Origin: Candidatus Rifleibacteriota bacterium
GTDB taxonomy: Bacteria > Riflebacteria > Ozemobacteria > Ozemobacterales > Ozemobacteraceae
Direction of reading: 5' to 3'
Assembly: GCA_029560455.1 (NCBI GenBank)
Contig: JAKQKW010000048.1
Span: 1 to 18,079 of the forward strand
DNA length: 18,079 nucleotides
The position numbers and the translations under genes were made by a program. Below are positions 7,233 through 14,025 of the stretch, one piece after another. Under the pieces are notes generated by a model, which saw nothing but the letters and a program-made list of their open reading frames with translations, was not told the origin of the DNA and ran no database searches. Positions within the stretch are counted from its first letter, which is position 1, and every line of letters begins with the position of its first letter.

Positions 7233-8974
7233 GATTTTACGGTTTTCCAGGTGGTTACCATCCAGACTCCTTTTTCGGGCCGGGGTCGGGCGAAAAATTG
7301 CCCGGCGTGTGTCGTCATGATCTGCCGCACCAGAAACAGGCCGGTGCCGCTGCCGCCGCGTTCTGCCCGGTAGATAAGGCCATTGTTGAGAAGATTGAGA
7401 TCGCCTTCAGCCAGCGAGACCGGAAAAGCCTCGCCCGCATCGCCGATCATGACCGCGGCCTCGCCGTCTTTCATGCCTGGCAGAATGCAGGTGCGCAGAA
7501 GCAGAGTTTTGCCTTCAGAGGCGTGACGAAGCACATTCTCGACAAGGTTGATCATAACCCGCTCGAACATGTCGGGGTCGGCGAGAATCAGGCCTTCGTA
7601 TTCAAATTCTTCGACGGTTTTCCAGTCGTGCAGGCGGGTGCGAAAGCGGGTAAGAAGACTCTTCAACGTATCGGTTGCCGAAATGCTTTTTAACTCTGCG
7701 TTAACTGTTTTGCGCCGCAGTCTTACCGAAAGAAGCAGGCGGTCGAACAGCTCGGCAGCTTTGCTGGTTTCGATCTGGAGCTGAGAAAGGTAGCGGTTCT
7801 GCTGTTCGTCGCTGCGATAGCGTTTCAAAGCCAGAGTTTCGGCAAGAAAGCTGACGTTGGTGATCGGGGTTTTCAGATCGTGAGCGGTCTGTCTGAAGAA
7901 GTTTTCTTCTTCTTCGAGCAGCCTGGCCTTTTGAATGAACTGCCATTCGTGCAGCGAAAACCAGAAGAGCCCGAGAATACCTGCAGAAGTCAGAATCAGC
8001 AGCAGAACAAAGCCGCCCGGAAACGGCGCCGGCGGTTCTGTGACATCGATCGTTGCCCAGAGACCGGATGGACCGCCTGAACCGGCAAGAAGATGAGAAT
8101 TACCCTGCAGACCTGGAATCCTGGAAACAACGACTTCAGAAAAGCCTCTTTGTCTGAGCAGCCCGGTTAAGCCGGCCAGAACCGTTGTTGCAGAAAAGGC
8201 GGCGGTGCCGTCGACATGCTTTATGACAAGGGTTTCGGTGGTCTGATTCTGTTTCCAGCCTGGTTCAATGGGCTCGGCATAGGAAAGCTGATAACAATGA
8301 AGCAGAAAATCAAGCCAGCCCTGAAGTTGTGGCGGAAGCTGGCCTTTCAGCAGCTGCTTCGGACTTTGCGGAATCACCACCGGCACTGGCAGGGTGCGCA
8401 GGCGCAGCAGCCATTGCCGGCATGATTCCGGATTATTTTCGGCAAGAAAAGCCTGGGCAACCTGCAGGGCCGCTTCGGTTTTTAAAGTTCGCCCGTTATC
8501 GAGAAGAAAATCGAAATTCGAATTCAGAATCTGAAAGGCGCAGCGGCGCATTTCGAAGTGATTGCCCGTCGCGGCATATTCGTTCATCTGCAGATAGCGC
8601 CAGAAATCCTGCTCGTCGGGGGATGAGTTCAGTTCTGCTTCGATGAGCAATGCCTGCTTAGAACCTGTGCCCATGGCAATTTTCATGAAGACGTTGCGGG
8701 CAAGAGTACTGTCTGGGGCCGACAAAACCGGCAAAGACGGCTTGTTCATCGGCAGCGGAATTGCTTCGGCGGGTAATGGCGACGTTTCGAGCTGTTTGAA
8801 ATATTCTTTGCTGATCTGATCGATGCGGCTTAGTTTTTCGGCACGGTTCTGCCGGCTGAGCATCTGCTGCTGAAATCTGAGGCTGTTGAACGCAATGCCG
8901 ACGAGCAGTACAAAAGAAACCAGAATTAAAATCAGGCTCAAAATAAAACGCTTGCTGGTCTGGTGAGGTTGCAT
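7229..8974 (-). CDS. Membrane sensor histidine kinase
   Basis: The 581-residue protein has a transmembrane helix at about 11-30 and another at about 320-341, enclosing an extracytoplasmic sensor region of nearly 290 residues. That region is helical and may be repeat-like in its first half. The HisKA domain carries the phospho-acceptor H365 in HDLKTPITN. The ATPase domain has an N-box (MINLVENVLRHA, N476 and N480), a G1 region reading GDAGEAF, and a G2 box GGSGTGLFLV. G1 departs from the usual DxGxG, with Ala in place of the second Gly. No PAS or HAMP domain is visible between the membrane and HisKA. It is coupled to the response regulator by a 4-base ATGA overlap. The ATG at 8974 is chosen because it directly precedes the first membrane helix, although its ribosome binding site is weak. 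Confidence 0.93.
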   Translation of the reverse strand: MQPHQTSKRFILSLILILVSFVLLVGIAFNSLRFQQQMLSRQNRAEKLSRIDQISKEYFKQLETSPLPAEAIPLPMNKPSLPVLSAPDSTLARNVFMKIAMGTGSKQALLIEAELNSSPDEQDFWRYLQMNEYAATGNHFEMRRCAFQILNSNFDFLLDNGRTLKTEAALQVAQAFLAENNPESCRQWLLRLRTLPVPVVIPQSPKQLLKGQLPPQLQGWLDFLLHCYQLSYAEPIEPGWKQNQTTETLVIKHVDGTAAFSATTVLAGLTGLLRQRGFSEVVVSRIPGLQGNSHLLAGSGGPSGLWATIDVTEPPAPFPGGFVLLLILTSAGILGLFWFSLHEWQFIQKARLLEEEENFFRQTAHDLKTPITNVSFLAETLALKRYRSDEQQNRYLSQLQIETSKAAELFDRLLLSVRLRRKTVNAELKSISATDTLKSLLTRFRTRLHDWKTVEEFEYEGLILADPDMFERVMINLVENVLRHASEGKTLLLRTCILPGMKDGEAAVMIGDAGEAFPVSLAEGDLNLLNNGLIYRAERGGSGTGLFLVRQIMTTHAGQFFARPRPEKGVWMVTTWKTVKS

Positions 8975-9020
8975 CGATCTCTGGCAGGCTGTCTGGATTT
9001 AAGATTCCGCTTTGATAGAA

Positions 9021-9116
9021 GAAGGCTTATATGCAGTCGCTCACTAACTTAGCATTCAGCCTGACGACTTACAAGTCATCGCAATAATTTCATTGCTATC
9101 GGCCTGCATAAGCTTC
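9021..9116. repeat. Nested inverted repeats in the divergent intergenic gap
   Basis: GAAGGCTTATATGCAG (9021-9036) pairs with CTGCATAAGCTTC (9104-9116) apart from three bulged bases. Inside lie a second inverted repeat, GACTT-AC-AAGTC (9066-9077), and a third, GCAAT-N6-ATTGC (9081-9096). The gap 8975-9246 has no gene I can support. The structure may be overlapping operators for the divergent kinase and methyltransferase genes, or a structured transcript. Confidence 0.5.
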
Positions 9117-9246
9117 TAACACAGACACAGGAACCAATAAATTGTCGATTGGCAAATCGATTCTTGTGGCCTGGCGGTTCGAAAGCATGTTATTTCTGGA
9201 ACCCGACTAAAAATAGCAGTATGATAGCTTGCAAGGAAAAAGCGGC

Positions 9247-9840
9247 ATGGACCCCAAAAAACTTGGTGAAAAATACGATAAAATCGCGGTGTGGTGGCAT
9301 CAGCAGCACGTTGATTCGCAGTATGGCGTGCAGCAGATTTCGCGGGCTCTGAAATTCTGCCGGCCAGGTGGCGAGGCCCTCGACGTCGGTTGCGGCGCCG
9401 GTGGCCGCTTTATCCGTCTTCTGCATGAAAAAGGGTTTGCGGTAACCGGTCTCGACGTATCTGCCGAAATGATACGGCTTGCCAGACAGAATCATCCTGA
9501 CGAGGTTTTTCATCAGGCGGATATCTGCGATTGGCAGACTTCCCAGACTTTCGACTTCATTCTTGCCTGGGACAGCATTTTTCATCTGCCGCTGCATCAG
9601 CAGAAGCCGGTAATAACCAGGCTCTGTCAACTGCTGGCCCCGTGCGGCGTGCTTGCTTACACTTTTGGTGACGCGGTGGGTGAACACACCGACCGCTGGC
9701 ATGACGACACCTTTCACTACAGCTCGATCGGTATCAGCGCCAACCTGGCGATAATCGCAGAACAAGGCCTGACCTGCCGCCACCTCGAACTCGATCAGTG
9801 GCCCCAGAAGCACGTTTTCCTCATCGCCTGCCGCGACTGA
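9247..9840 (+). CDS. Class I SAM-dependent methyltransferase
   Basis: The 197-residue protein has a Rossmann-type methyltransferase core. Motif I is ALDVGCGAGG (44-53), the acidic residue at the end of strand 2 is D70 in GLDVS, motif III is ADICDW (D92), and the motif IV region is FDFILAWDSIFHL. Such proteins transfer a methyl group from S-adenosylmethionine. The substrate (small molecule, RNA or protein) cannot be read from the sequence. The ATG at 9247 is preceded by AAGGA (9233-9237) with 9-base spacing, while an in-frame TTG at 9229 lacks this. The length is typical of single-domain Methyltransf_11/25-type enzymes. It stands alone, divergent from the kinase operon. Confidence 0.88.
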   Translation: MDPKKLGEKYDKIAVWWHQQHVDSQYGVQQISRALKFCRPGGEALDVGCGAGGRFIRLLHEKGFAVTGLDVSAEMIRLARQNHPDEVFHQADICDWQTSQTFDFILAWDSIFHLPLHQQKPVITRLCQLLAPCGVLAYTFGDAVGEHTDRWHDDTFHYSSIGISANLAIIAEQGLTCRHLELDQWPQKHVFLIACRD

Positions 9841-10029
9841 AATGGGCAGACGACCCCATGAATACAGCCAATCTGCCGATTTATCAACGCATTTACCTGT
9901 TAATTTGACAATAATTCGCAGCTAAACAGGACAAACAGGCAAAAATTATGTATTATTGCAAAAGATAATTCACACTCAGCAGTTGAGGCACATGACAGTG
10001 GGAGCCGCATCACCGAATTTCGGGTTTTC

Positions 10030-10134
10030 GGTTTTTCTGACCAAGTGGAATCTCAGATTGTTAATGCCAGAGAACGAATCGAGAATCTGACCGCCAGTAT
10101 TCTCACCAAAGCTTTTCGCGGCGAACTGGCTTGA
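10030..10134 (+). pseudogene. hsdS: Remnant of a type I restriction specificity subunit (HsdS C-terminus)
   Basis: This frame encodes about 34 residues ending in LTASILTKAFRGELA and a stop, preceded by DQVESQI and ARERIEN. This is the usual C-terminal coiled coil and tail of HsdS proteins (ADxVE...LxxSILxKAFRGEL). No target-recognition domain or start codon lies upstream. The frame merely stays open without HsdS-like sequence back to a stop at 9901-9903. No hsdM or hsdR is in the window. It is best read as what is left after deletion or replacement of a type I restriction-modification locus. The rest of the gap 9841-10163 shows only two AAACAGG copies (9924-9930 and 9933-9939) and no other gene. 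Confidence 0.75.
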
Positions 10135-10151
10135 GTTTAATTGAAAAGGTT

Positions 10152-10171
10152 CGGGCTGGTTTTTCAGCCCG
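10152..10171 (-). terminator. Possible terminator hairpin at the end of the three-gene operon
   Basis: CGGGCTG (10152-10158) and CAGCCCG (10165-10171) form a 7-bp stem with a 6-base loop that overlaps the stop codon of the last gene. On the minus strand it is followed by a weak run (AACCTTTT), so termination efficiency is uncertain. Confidence 0.4.
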
Positions 10172-10718
10172 GGTCGTGGCGGCCGTCGTCGCGGGCAAGG
10201 TAGCGAACCAGGCATGAGTGAAAGAGAAACCATGATTTCCGGCTCATGCGGGCCTGCAGTTGTGCGTGCCTGATCAGGCCGTCGCGTTCAACCGAGCACA
10301 TCTGAGTGAAGTCGATAAAATAGCCTCTGCCCGTATCTGTGCGCTGCCAGACCGGCAGATAAAACCTCTTGTAGGTTGAATAGGAATAGAAGCCGTTCTG
10401 AAGTTCTTCGGCCGTGTGTTCAGGCACTTTTTCGACCGGGCAGATGTGGGTGTATTTAAAATCGCCGGTCTTCTTTGAAAAATCACAGGTATTTCCGGCA
10501 AAGAGCCACAAATTATCAGGGTTTGGAATAAATGAAATTTCGCCATCCGCGTCGATGAACGGAAAGTCGGTTGCAAACCGGATAATGTCGCCCTGACAGA
10601 AAAACGGCAGCTCGTTTTGACAATAGAATGTTTCAGAGAACCCCTTTTGCTCTCTAAGCCTGTTAATCTGCTCTTGCAAAGTATGCGAGTCGTAGGCAGG
10701 GGGCCATCTGTCAGCCAT
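10164..10718 (-). CDS. Unrecognised protein, last gene of the TIGR04255 operon
   Basis: The 184-residue product has no signal peptide or membrane segment. It has a CQGDIIRF segment near residue 41, then AGNTCDFSK with a conserved-looking Asn-Thr-Cys-Asp, then THICPVEKVPEH. The C-terminal part contains YLPVWQ and a basic helix (ARMSRKSWFLFHSCLVRYLA). A GD(I/V)-then-NTCD layout recalls small uncharacterised bacterial proteins found in accessory regions, but I cannot give a family. AAGG before its ATG overlaps the stop codon of the upstream gene, leaving 8 bases between them, so translation is coupled. No enzyme function can be assigned. Confidence 0.75.
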   Translation of the reverse strand: MADRWPPAYDSHTLQEQINRLREQKGFSETFYCQNELPFFCQGDIIRFATDFPFIDADGEISFIPNPDNLWLFAGNTCDFSKKTGDFKYTHICPVEKVPEHTAEELQNGFYSYSTYKRFYLPVWQRTDTGRGYFIDFTQMCSVERDGLIRHAQLQARMSRKSWFLFHSCLVRYLARDDGRHDPG

Positions 10719-10726
10719 GTTACACC

Positions 10727-11131
10727 TTAGCTGCGTCGTGAATGAAGTTTAACGGGTTGTCTCTTTATGGTTTCGAAAAAATCATCCATCTTCTTTTCAA
10801 GGTGCAGATCGACAGGAAGAGTCGGAATGTCGGAAATCTGCCTGAAAGACTGCATTAAATGCTGTTCTGAAAGATGGGGCATGAAAATGTTGGCCGAAGC
10901 GTTTCCGAAGGAGTCGAAGGAAGAGTTTGTCTGCAAGGCGCTCTGGCTGACAACGTGTGTTTTATTCAGCAATCCCTGTCTGATAATATGCAAGCCGGCG
11001 TCTTTTGCATGCGGACCGGATTTCACAATTGCTGCGAAAGCTTCCGGCCTGGTAGCCGTCTGAGTAGAACCCGGCCCAGAAAAGCCAGAACGAAGCAAAC
11101 AGACTGGTCTTGTGCTGGAAAATCCTTTCAT
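10727..11131 (-). CDS. Small unrecognised protein, middle gene of the TIGR04255 operon
   Basis: The chosen start, ATG at 11131, overlaps the stop of the upstream TIGR04255 gene as ATGA and has GGAG at 11140-11143 with 8-base spacing. An in-frame ATG at 11149 is possible but gives a longer overlap. The 134-residue product is polar and Ser-rich, with a basic N-terminus (MKGFSSTRPVCLLRSGFSG) and a more helical C-terminal half ending KKMDDFFETIKRQPVKLHSR. There are no membrane helices and no known motif. Its position between two coupled genes is the best evidence that it is real. It could be an adaptor or small partner protein. Confidence 0.65.
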   Translation of the reverse strand: MKGFSSTRPVCLLRSGFSGPGSTQTATRPEAFAAIVKSGPHAKDAGLHIIRQGLLNKTHVVSQSALQTNSSFDSFGNASANIFMPHLSEQHLMQSFRQISDIPTLPVDLHLEKKMDDFFETIKRQPVKLHSRRS

Positions 11132-11853
11132 GGTGCATACTCCGGGCATAATTGTGCTAGAAAATCTTCGTTCAGCAGTGAGAAAAAATGTTCCTTATCA
11201 ATGCGATGGCAGGTTTCGATAGTTTGTAAAATCTGCTCAGGGGTTGAGTTTTCCTGAAATTCAATAAATGAGTCGATGTCTATGATTGAACCGCCTGAGG
11301 CTGTCTTGTCTTCGATAACCAGAGCAACGTTGTTGGCAATCTGAAGGTTTGACGAAATACCAGACCGGTTAAGCTGGCAGCTGAATGCTTTGGGAATTTC
11401 GGCAAGTTCCCGGTCTTCAAGAGAGATTTTCATTTTTATTCTGGGGAAGATGTCAAATTTGAAATGATCGATGTATCTGACACCAACCCTGCAGAATTTT
11501 TTTTCGACTTCGAGGCGGTTAAAATCTGCAAAAAGTTTTTTGAACTTTGAGAAGTATTTTTCCCAGCCGACGTAATCGCCGGGGTTCGAAAGAGATATAA
11601 CCCTGGGGCCGACTCTGAGAACAAAACCTTCTGATCGGGCCTGAAAATAAGGGCTGAATCTTAGATTCGGGTCATTCTGCTTGACTTCATCAGGCAATTG
11701 AGCCACAGGAAGCTTTTCGAACCTGGGAAAATCCGACCTGAACTGCCCAAAGAAGAGCCCAAAGATAGCATCATCAGGAAGTCCTGTTTCAAAGCGTGTT
11801 TCAATGACGCTGTCTATGATCGGACAGGGAGAAATTCTAAGGGGCAGTTTCAT
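11128..11853 (-). CDS. TIGR04255-family protein
   Basis: The 241-residue product fits the sporadically distributed TIGR04255 family. It starts with a short LP...CPIIDSVIETRFE motif (family form: LPxAPlxEaxxxlrF), has LRVGPRVISLSN at about 79-90, the family-typical GVRYIDHF at about 124-131, and a helical C-terminus (ILQTIETCHRIDKEHFFSLL). The biochemical function of the family is not known to me. The ATG at 11853 is chosen because family members begin just before the LP motif. Its ribosome binding site is weak, and in-frame starts at 11931 (ATG) and 11955 (TTG) exist. It is the first gene of a tight three-gene operon and is visibly richer in A+T than the core genes, consistent with transfer. 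Confidence 0.75.
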   Translation of the reverse strand: MKLPLRISPCPIIDSVIETRFETGLPDDAIFGLFFGQFRSDFPRFEKLPVAQLPDEVKQNDPNLRFSPYFQARSEGFVLRVGPRVISLSNPGDYVGWEKYFSKFKKLFADFNRLEVEKKFCRVGVRYIDHFKFDIFPRIKMKISLEDRELAEIPKAFSCQLNRSGISSNLQIANNVALVIEDKTASGGSIIDIDSFIEFQENSTPEQILQTIETCHRIDKEHFFSLLNEDFLAQLCPEYAP

Positions 11854-11893
11854 AATTTTTCTCAGCCTCGGAAAAACCTTAAAAGAACTCTGT

Positions 11894-11922
11894 TTGCAAT
11901 CTGGTATCAACTCTAATATCCT
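11894..11922 (+). promoter_or_regulatory. Possible promoter for the DUF5131 gene
   Basis: TTGCAA (11894-11899) and TATCCT (11917-11922) are 17 bases apart, each matching four of six consensus positions. They lie about 55 bases upstream of the ATG at 11978, in the gap shared with the divergent TIGR04255 operon. Weak evidence only. Confidence 0.25.
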
Positions 11923-11962
11923 AAATACCATACTTGAAAAGCGCTTATCAACCAATTCTTTT

Positions 11963-11974
11963 AACCTGCAGGTT
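11963..11974. promoter_or_regulatory. 12-bp perfect palindrome at the DUF5131 start
   Basis: AACCTGCAGGTT is a perfect palindrome 3 bases upstream of the ATG at 11978 and includes the only AGG-type ribosome binding sequence. Protein binding there, or pairing in the RNA, would mask initiation, so it is a plausible operator. No regulator is identified. Confidence 0.4.
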
Positions 11975-11977
11975 TAA

Positions 11978-12715
11978 ATGAACAGCAAAACTGGAATTGA
12001 ATGGACAGAAGTCACCTGGAACCCGGTCACGGGGTGCACCAAAATCAGTGCCGGGTGTAAAAATTGTTATGCCGAGCGCATGGCAAAACGTCTGCGCTTG
12101 ATGGGCAGCCGGCGATATATGAACGAATTTGCCGTAACGCTGCACGAGGATTTGCTGGATTTCCCCAAGAAGATGCGTGCACCACGTCAGATTTTTGTTA
12201 ATTCAATGAGCGATCTTTTTCATGATTTAGTGCCTCTCGAATTTATTCAAAAAGTTTTTGCAACCATGAATGCCTGCCCGCAGCATGTTTTTCAGATACT
12301 GACCAAACGCAGCACCCGTCTGGCAGAGCTTGCCGACAAACTGGTGTGGACGAAAAACATCTGGATGGGCGTCACTGTTGAAGATGACGCAAATAAACAT
12401 CGCATCAAAAACCTGAAAAAGGTACCCGCTGCAGTCAGATTCATTTCGTTTGAGCCGCTTCTGTCTGAAATTTGCCACCCGGATCTGACCGGAATAAACT
12501 GGATTATCGTCGGCGGCGAATCCGGCCCTGGTGCCAGGCCAATCAAGAAAGAATGGGTCGAGTCGCTGCAGGAATCTGCCAGAATCAACCACATTCCGTT
12601 CTTTTTCAAACAGTGGGGGGGCACTAACAAAAAGAAAGCCGGCAAACTTCTCAACGGTCGTTTGTGCCAGGAAATTCCCGCTCAGACGCCGTCTCAATTG
12701 TCAACAGCCGGTTGA
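11978..12715 (+). CDS. DUF5131 / phage Gp37-Gp68 family protein with three-Cys motif
   Basis: The 245-residue protein opens with the family signature GIEWTEVTWNPVTGC and then SAGCKNCYAE. This gives three cysteines (C20, C27, C30) in C-x6-C-x2-C spacing, thought to hold an iron-sulfur cluster as in radical-SAM-like proteins. Further family motifs follow: SMSDLFHDLVP, QILTKRS, NIWMGVTVED, ISFEPLL, IVGGESGPGARPI and FFKQWGG. The length and all motifs indicate an intact gene. The family occurs in phages and mobile or accessory regions, often beside a three-Cys-motif partner protein (TcmP). I see no such partner here. Its reaction is not established. It is divergent from the TIGR04255 operon. Confidence 0.9.
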   Translation: MNSKTGIEWTEVTWNPVTGCTKISAGCKNCYAERMAKRLRLMGSRRYMNEFAVTLHEDLLDFPKKMRAPRQIFVNSMSDLFHDLVPLEFIQKVFATMNACPQHVFQILTKRSTRLAELADKLVWTKNIWMGVTVEDDANKHRIKNLKKVPAAVRFISFEPLLSEICHPDLTGINWIIVGGESGPGARPIKKEWVESLQESARINHIPFFFKQWGGTNKKKAGKLLNGRLCQEIPAQTPSQLSTAG

Positions 12716-12867
12716 ATCTTTTTTCCCTTAAATGATTGCTACTAGCCGGTCTTGTGAGTGCCGTTAAAAGCTGTAATTATCACAAAAAACTCCTTTAAAA
12801 ATGAATATGCAATTCACTAAAGAAAAATCTGACAAAGAACTTATCGGATGTGAAAATCCGGTTGTTC

Positions 12868-12897
12868 TTGAATCGGTAATTCTTTGCATAGTATAAT
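12868..12897 (+). promoter_or_regulatory. Promoter for the exported protein at 12943
   Basis: TTGAAT (12868-12873) and a perfect TATAAT (12892-12897) are separated by 18 bases, placing transcription start near 12904, about 40 bases before the GTG start. A small inverted repeat CGGAT-N6-ATCCG (12845-12860) lies just upstream. The rest of the gap 12716-12942 shows no supportable gene. Confidence 0.65.
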
Positions 12898-12942
12898 CAT
12901 TTCTGATCTGGGCAAAAGTAGTTAATAGACAGGAGTATGCCA

Positions 12943-13986
12943 GTGAGAAGATATTTTTTGTCGACATTTTTTGTGGTTCTTGTTTCGTGCCTGTTCTACG
13001 GCAATGAAAGTATTGCCGCTGATCGCCAGACAAATCTCAGACGGCCTGTGCTTGGTGAATTTGCCTCTTTTGCGCAGCATCTTGAAACCGCCAGAAACGC
13101 CTGCAGAGCCGGGAACCCGGAAGAAGAACAGGGAGCCCTGCAGGCTGCCCGTCGGTCGCTTGAAAATATCAGAATGGAATCGCCGCACGCCCTGATTCGA
13201 CAGGACTTTCAGAATATTCTGGTCAAGGATACGTTTAATCGTATTCATGGCGCGCCATCAGACCAGTTGCGCGGCCTGTATTTCGGGCTTGAATGCGGCA
13301 CTAAGGGCGGGCTTTACGAGCATCTCGACGAAGCTATCCGCAGTCATGAATCGCGCATGCCATATTATTCAGAGTGTTCTGGTGGCGCCTCCGACCCGTT
13401 GTTTCGTAAAATCGCGACCTTACAGCGTCTCAATCTGCCGATTGCCTGGTACATTGATCTGCAGGCCCGGCGATTTCAGAAGGCCGGCATTCCGATAATC
13501 ACCGGCGACCTTTTTTCGATGGCAACAATTTATCCGAAAGAGCGCCCACCGGTCTATAAGTGCATCATGAGCGATGAGACTTTGAAAGCCGTGCGGATAA
13601 AAGTGCGGGATTTTCAGAAAAAGGCGTTTCGTCACGTTGCGAAAAGTGAATTCTACAAAGTTGCTGAAGCGACCCATGGGCTGGTTGTCTGGTTGCGTCA
13701 GCTCGAAAAACAGCATAATGCGCATCTGGCAATGATGATTCATATGCTTGATTCGGTTGGCTATACGGCTTTGCATGCCGCCGGCTATCAGCAGAAAACC
13801 AGCGGCGCAACCGATAATCTCGCGCGCCAGTTTCTGACGATACAGATTTTTCCGCTGCAGGAATGTCTGCCTACCGACCATAAGGCGCAGGCGCTGCACG
13901 CCATGGGTATCGGCGTCATAGTCAACGATGTTCCTGACATCCATTTCCTCAAAGAATGGGAAATCTACCAGGCAAAGCAGCGTTAG
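12943..13986 (+). CDS. Exported protein of unknown function (possible lipoprotein)
   Basis: I place the start at GTG 12943. AGGAG at 12931-12935 is then spaced by 7 bases, whereas the ATG at 12937 would leave only 1 base. The 347-residue product begins with a signal peptide (MRRYFLSTFFVVLVSCLFYG). LVSC fits a lipobox (Cys at residue 17), while NESIAA-D could be an ordinary signal-peptidase site, so lipidation is possible but unsure. The mature part is mixed alpha/beta with several Cys (LECGTKGG, YSECSGG, YKCIMSD, LQECLP) and motifs such as LPIAWYIDLQAR and IGVIVNDVPDIHFLKEWE. I do not recognise a family. It has its own promoter and no same-strand partner. Confidence 0.8.
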   Translation: MRRYFLSTFFVVLVSCLFYGNESIAADRQTNLRRPVLGEFASFAQHLETARNACRAGNPEEEQGALQAARRSLENIRMESPHALIRQDFQNILVKDTFNRIHGAPSDQLRGLYFGLECGTKGGLYEHLDEAIRSHESRMPYYSECSGGASDPLFRKIATLQRLNLPIAWYIDLQARRFQKAGIPIITGDLFSMATIYPKERPPVYKCIMSDETLKAVRIKVRDFQKKAFRHVAKSEFYKVAEATHGLVVWLRQLEKQHNAHLAMMIHMLDSVGYTALHAAGYQQKTSGATDNLARQFLTIQIFPLQECLPTDHKAQALHAMGIGVIVNDVPDIHFLKEWEIYQAKQR

Positions 13987-14025
13987 AAAAGGCTCAAGCT
14001 GATACGATTCACCAGAAAGACTTTT

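Noticed and set aside
9021..9120. Possible integron attC recombination site or tRNA
   Set aside because: The repeat ends do not carry the GTTRRRY/RYYYAAC core sites at both sides, no integrase is near, and there is no acceptor stem or T-loop pattern of a tRNA.
9171..9210. GGTTCGAAAG resembling a tRNA T-loop
   Set aside because: The flanking bases do not form a T stem, and no matching acceptor or anticodon arms are present.
9905..9956. TTGACA at 9905 and TATTAT at 9951 as a promoter
   Set aside because: They are 40 bases apart and no acceptable -10 lies at 16-19 bases from the TTGACA. No intact gene follows on this strand.
9976..10233. 85-residue minus-strand frame in the gap after the methyltransferase
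   Set aside because: It runs antisense to the HsdS remnant, overlaps the end of the real 10164-10718 gene, and has no ribosome binding site or motif.
12801..12896. 31-residue plus-strand frame starting MNMQFTKEK
   Set aside because: It has no Shine-Dalgarno and overlaps the -35 and -10 of the promoter for the 12943 gene.
13987..14025. Terminator between the convergent genes at 13986 and 14026
   Set aside because: I see no stem of useful length followed by a T-run in these 39 bases.
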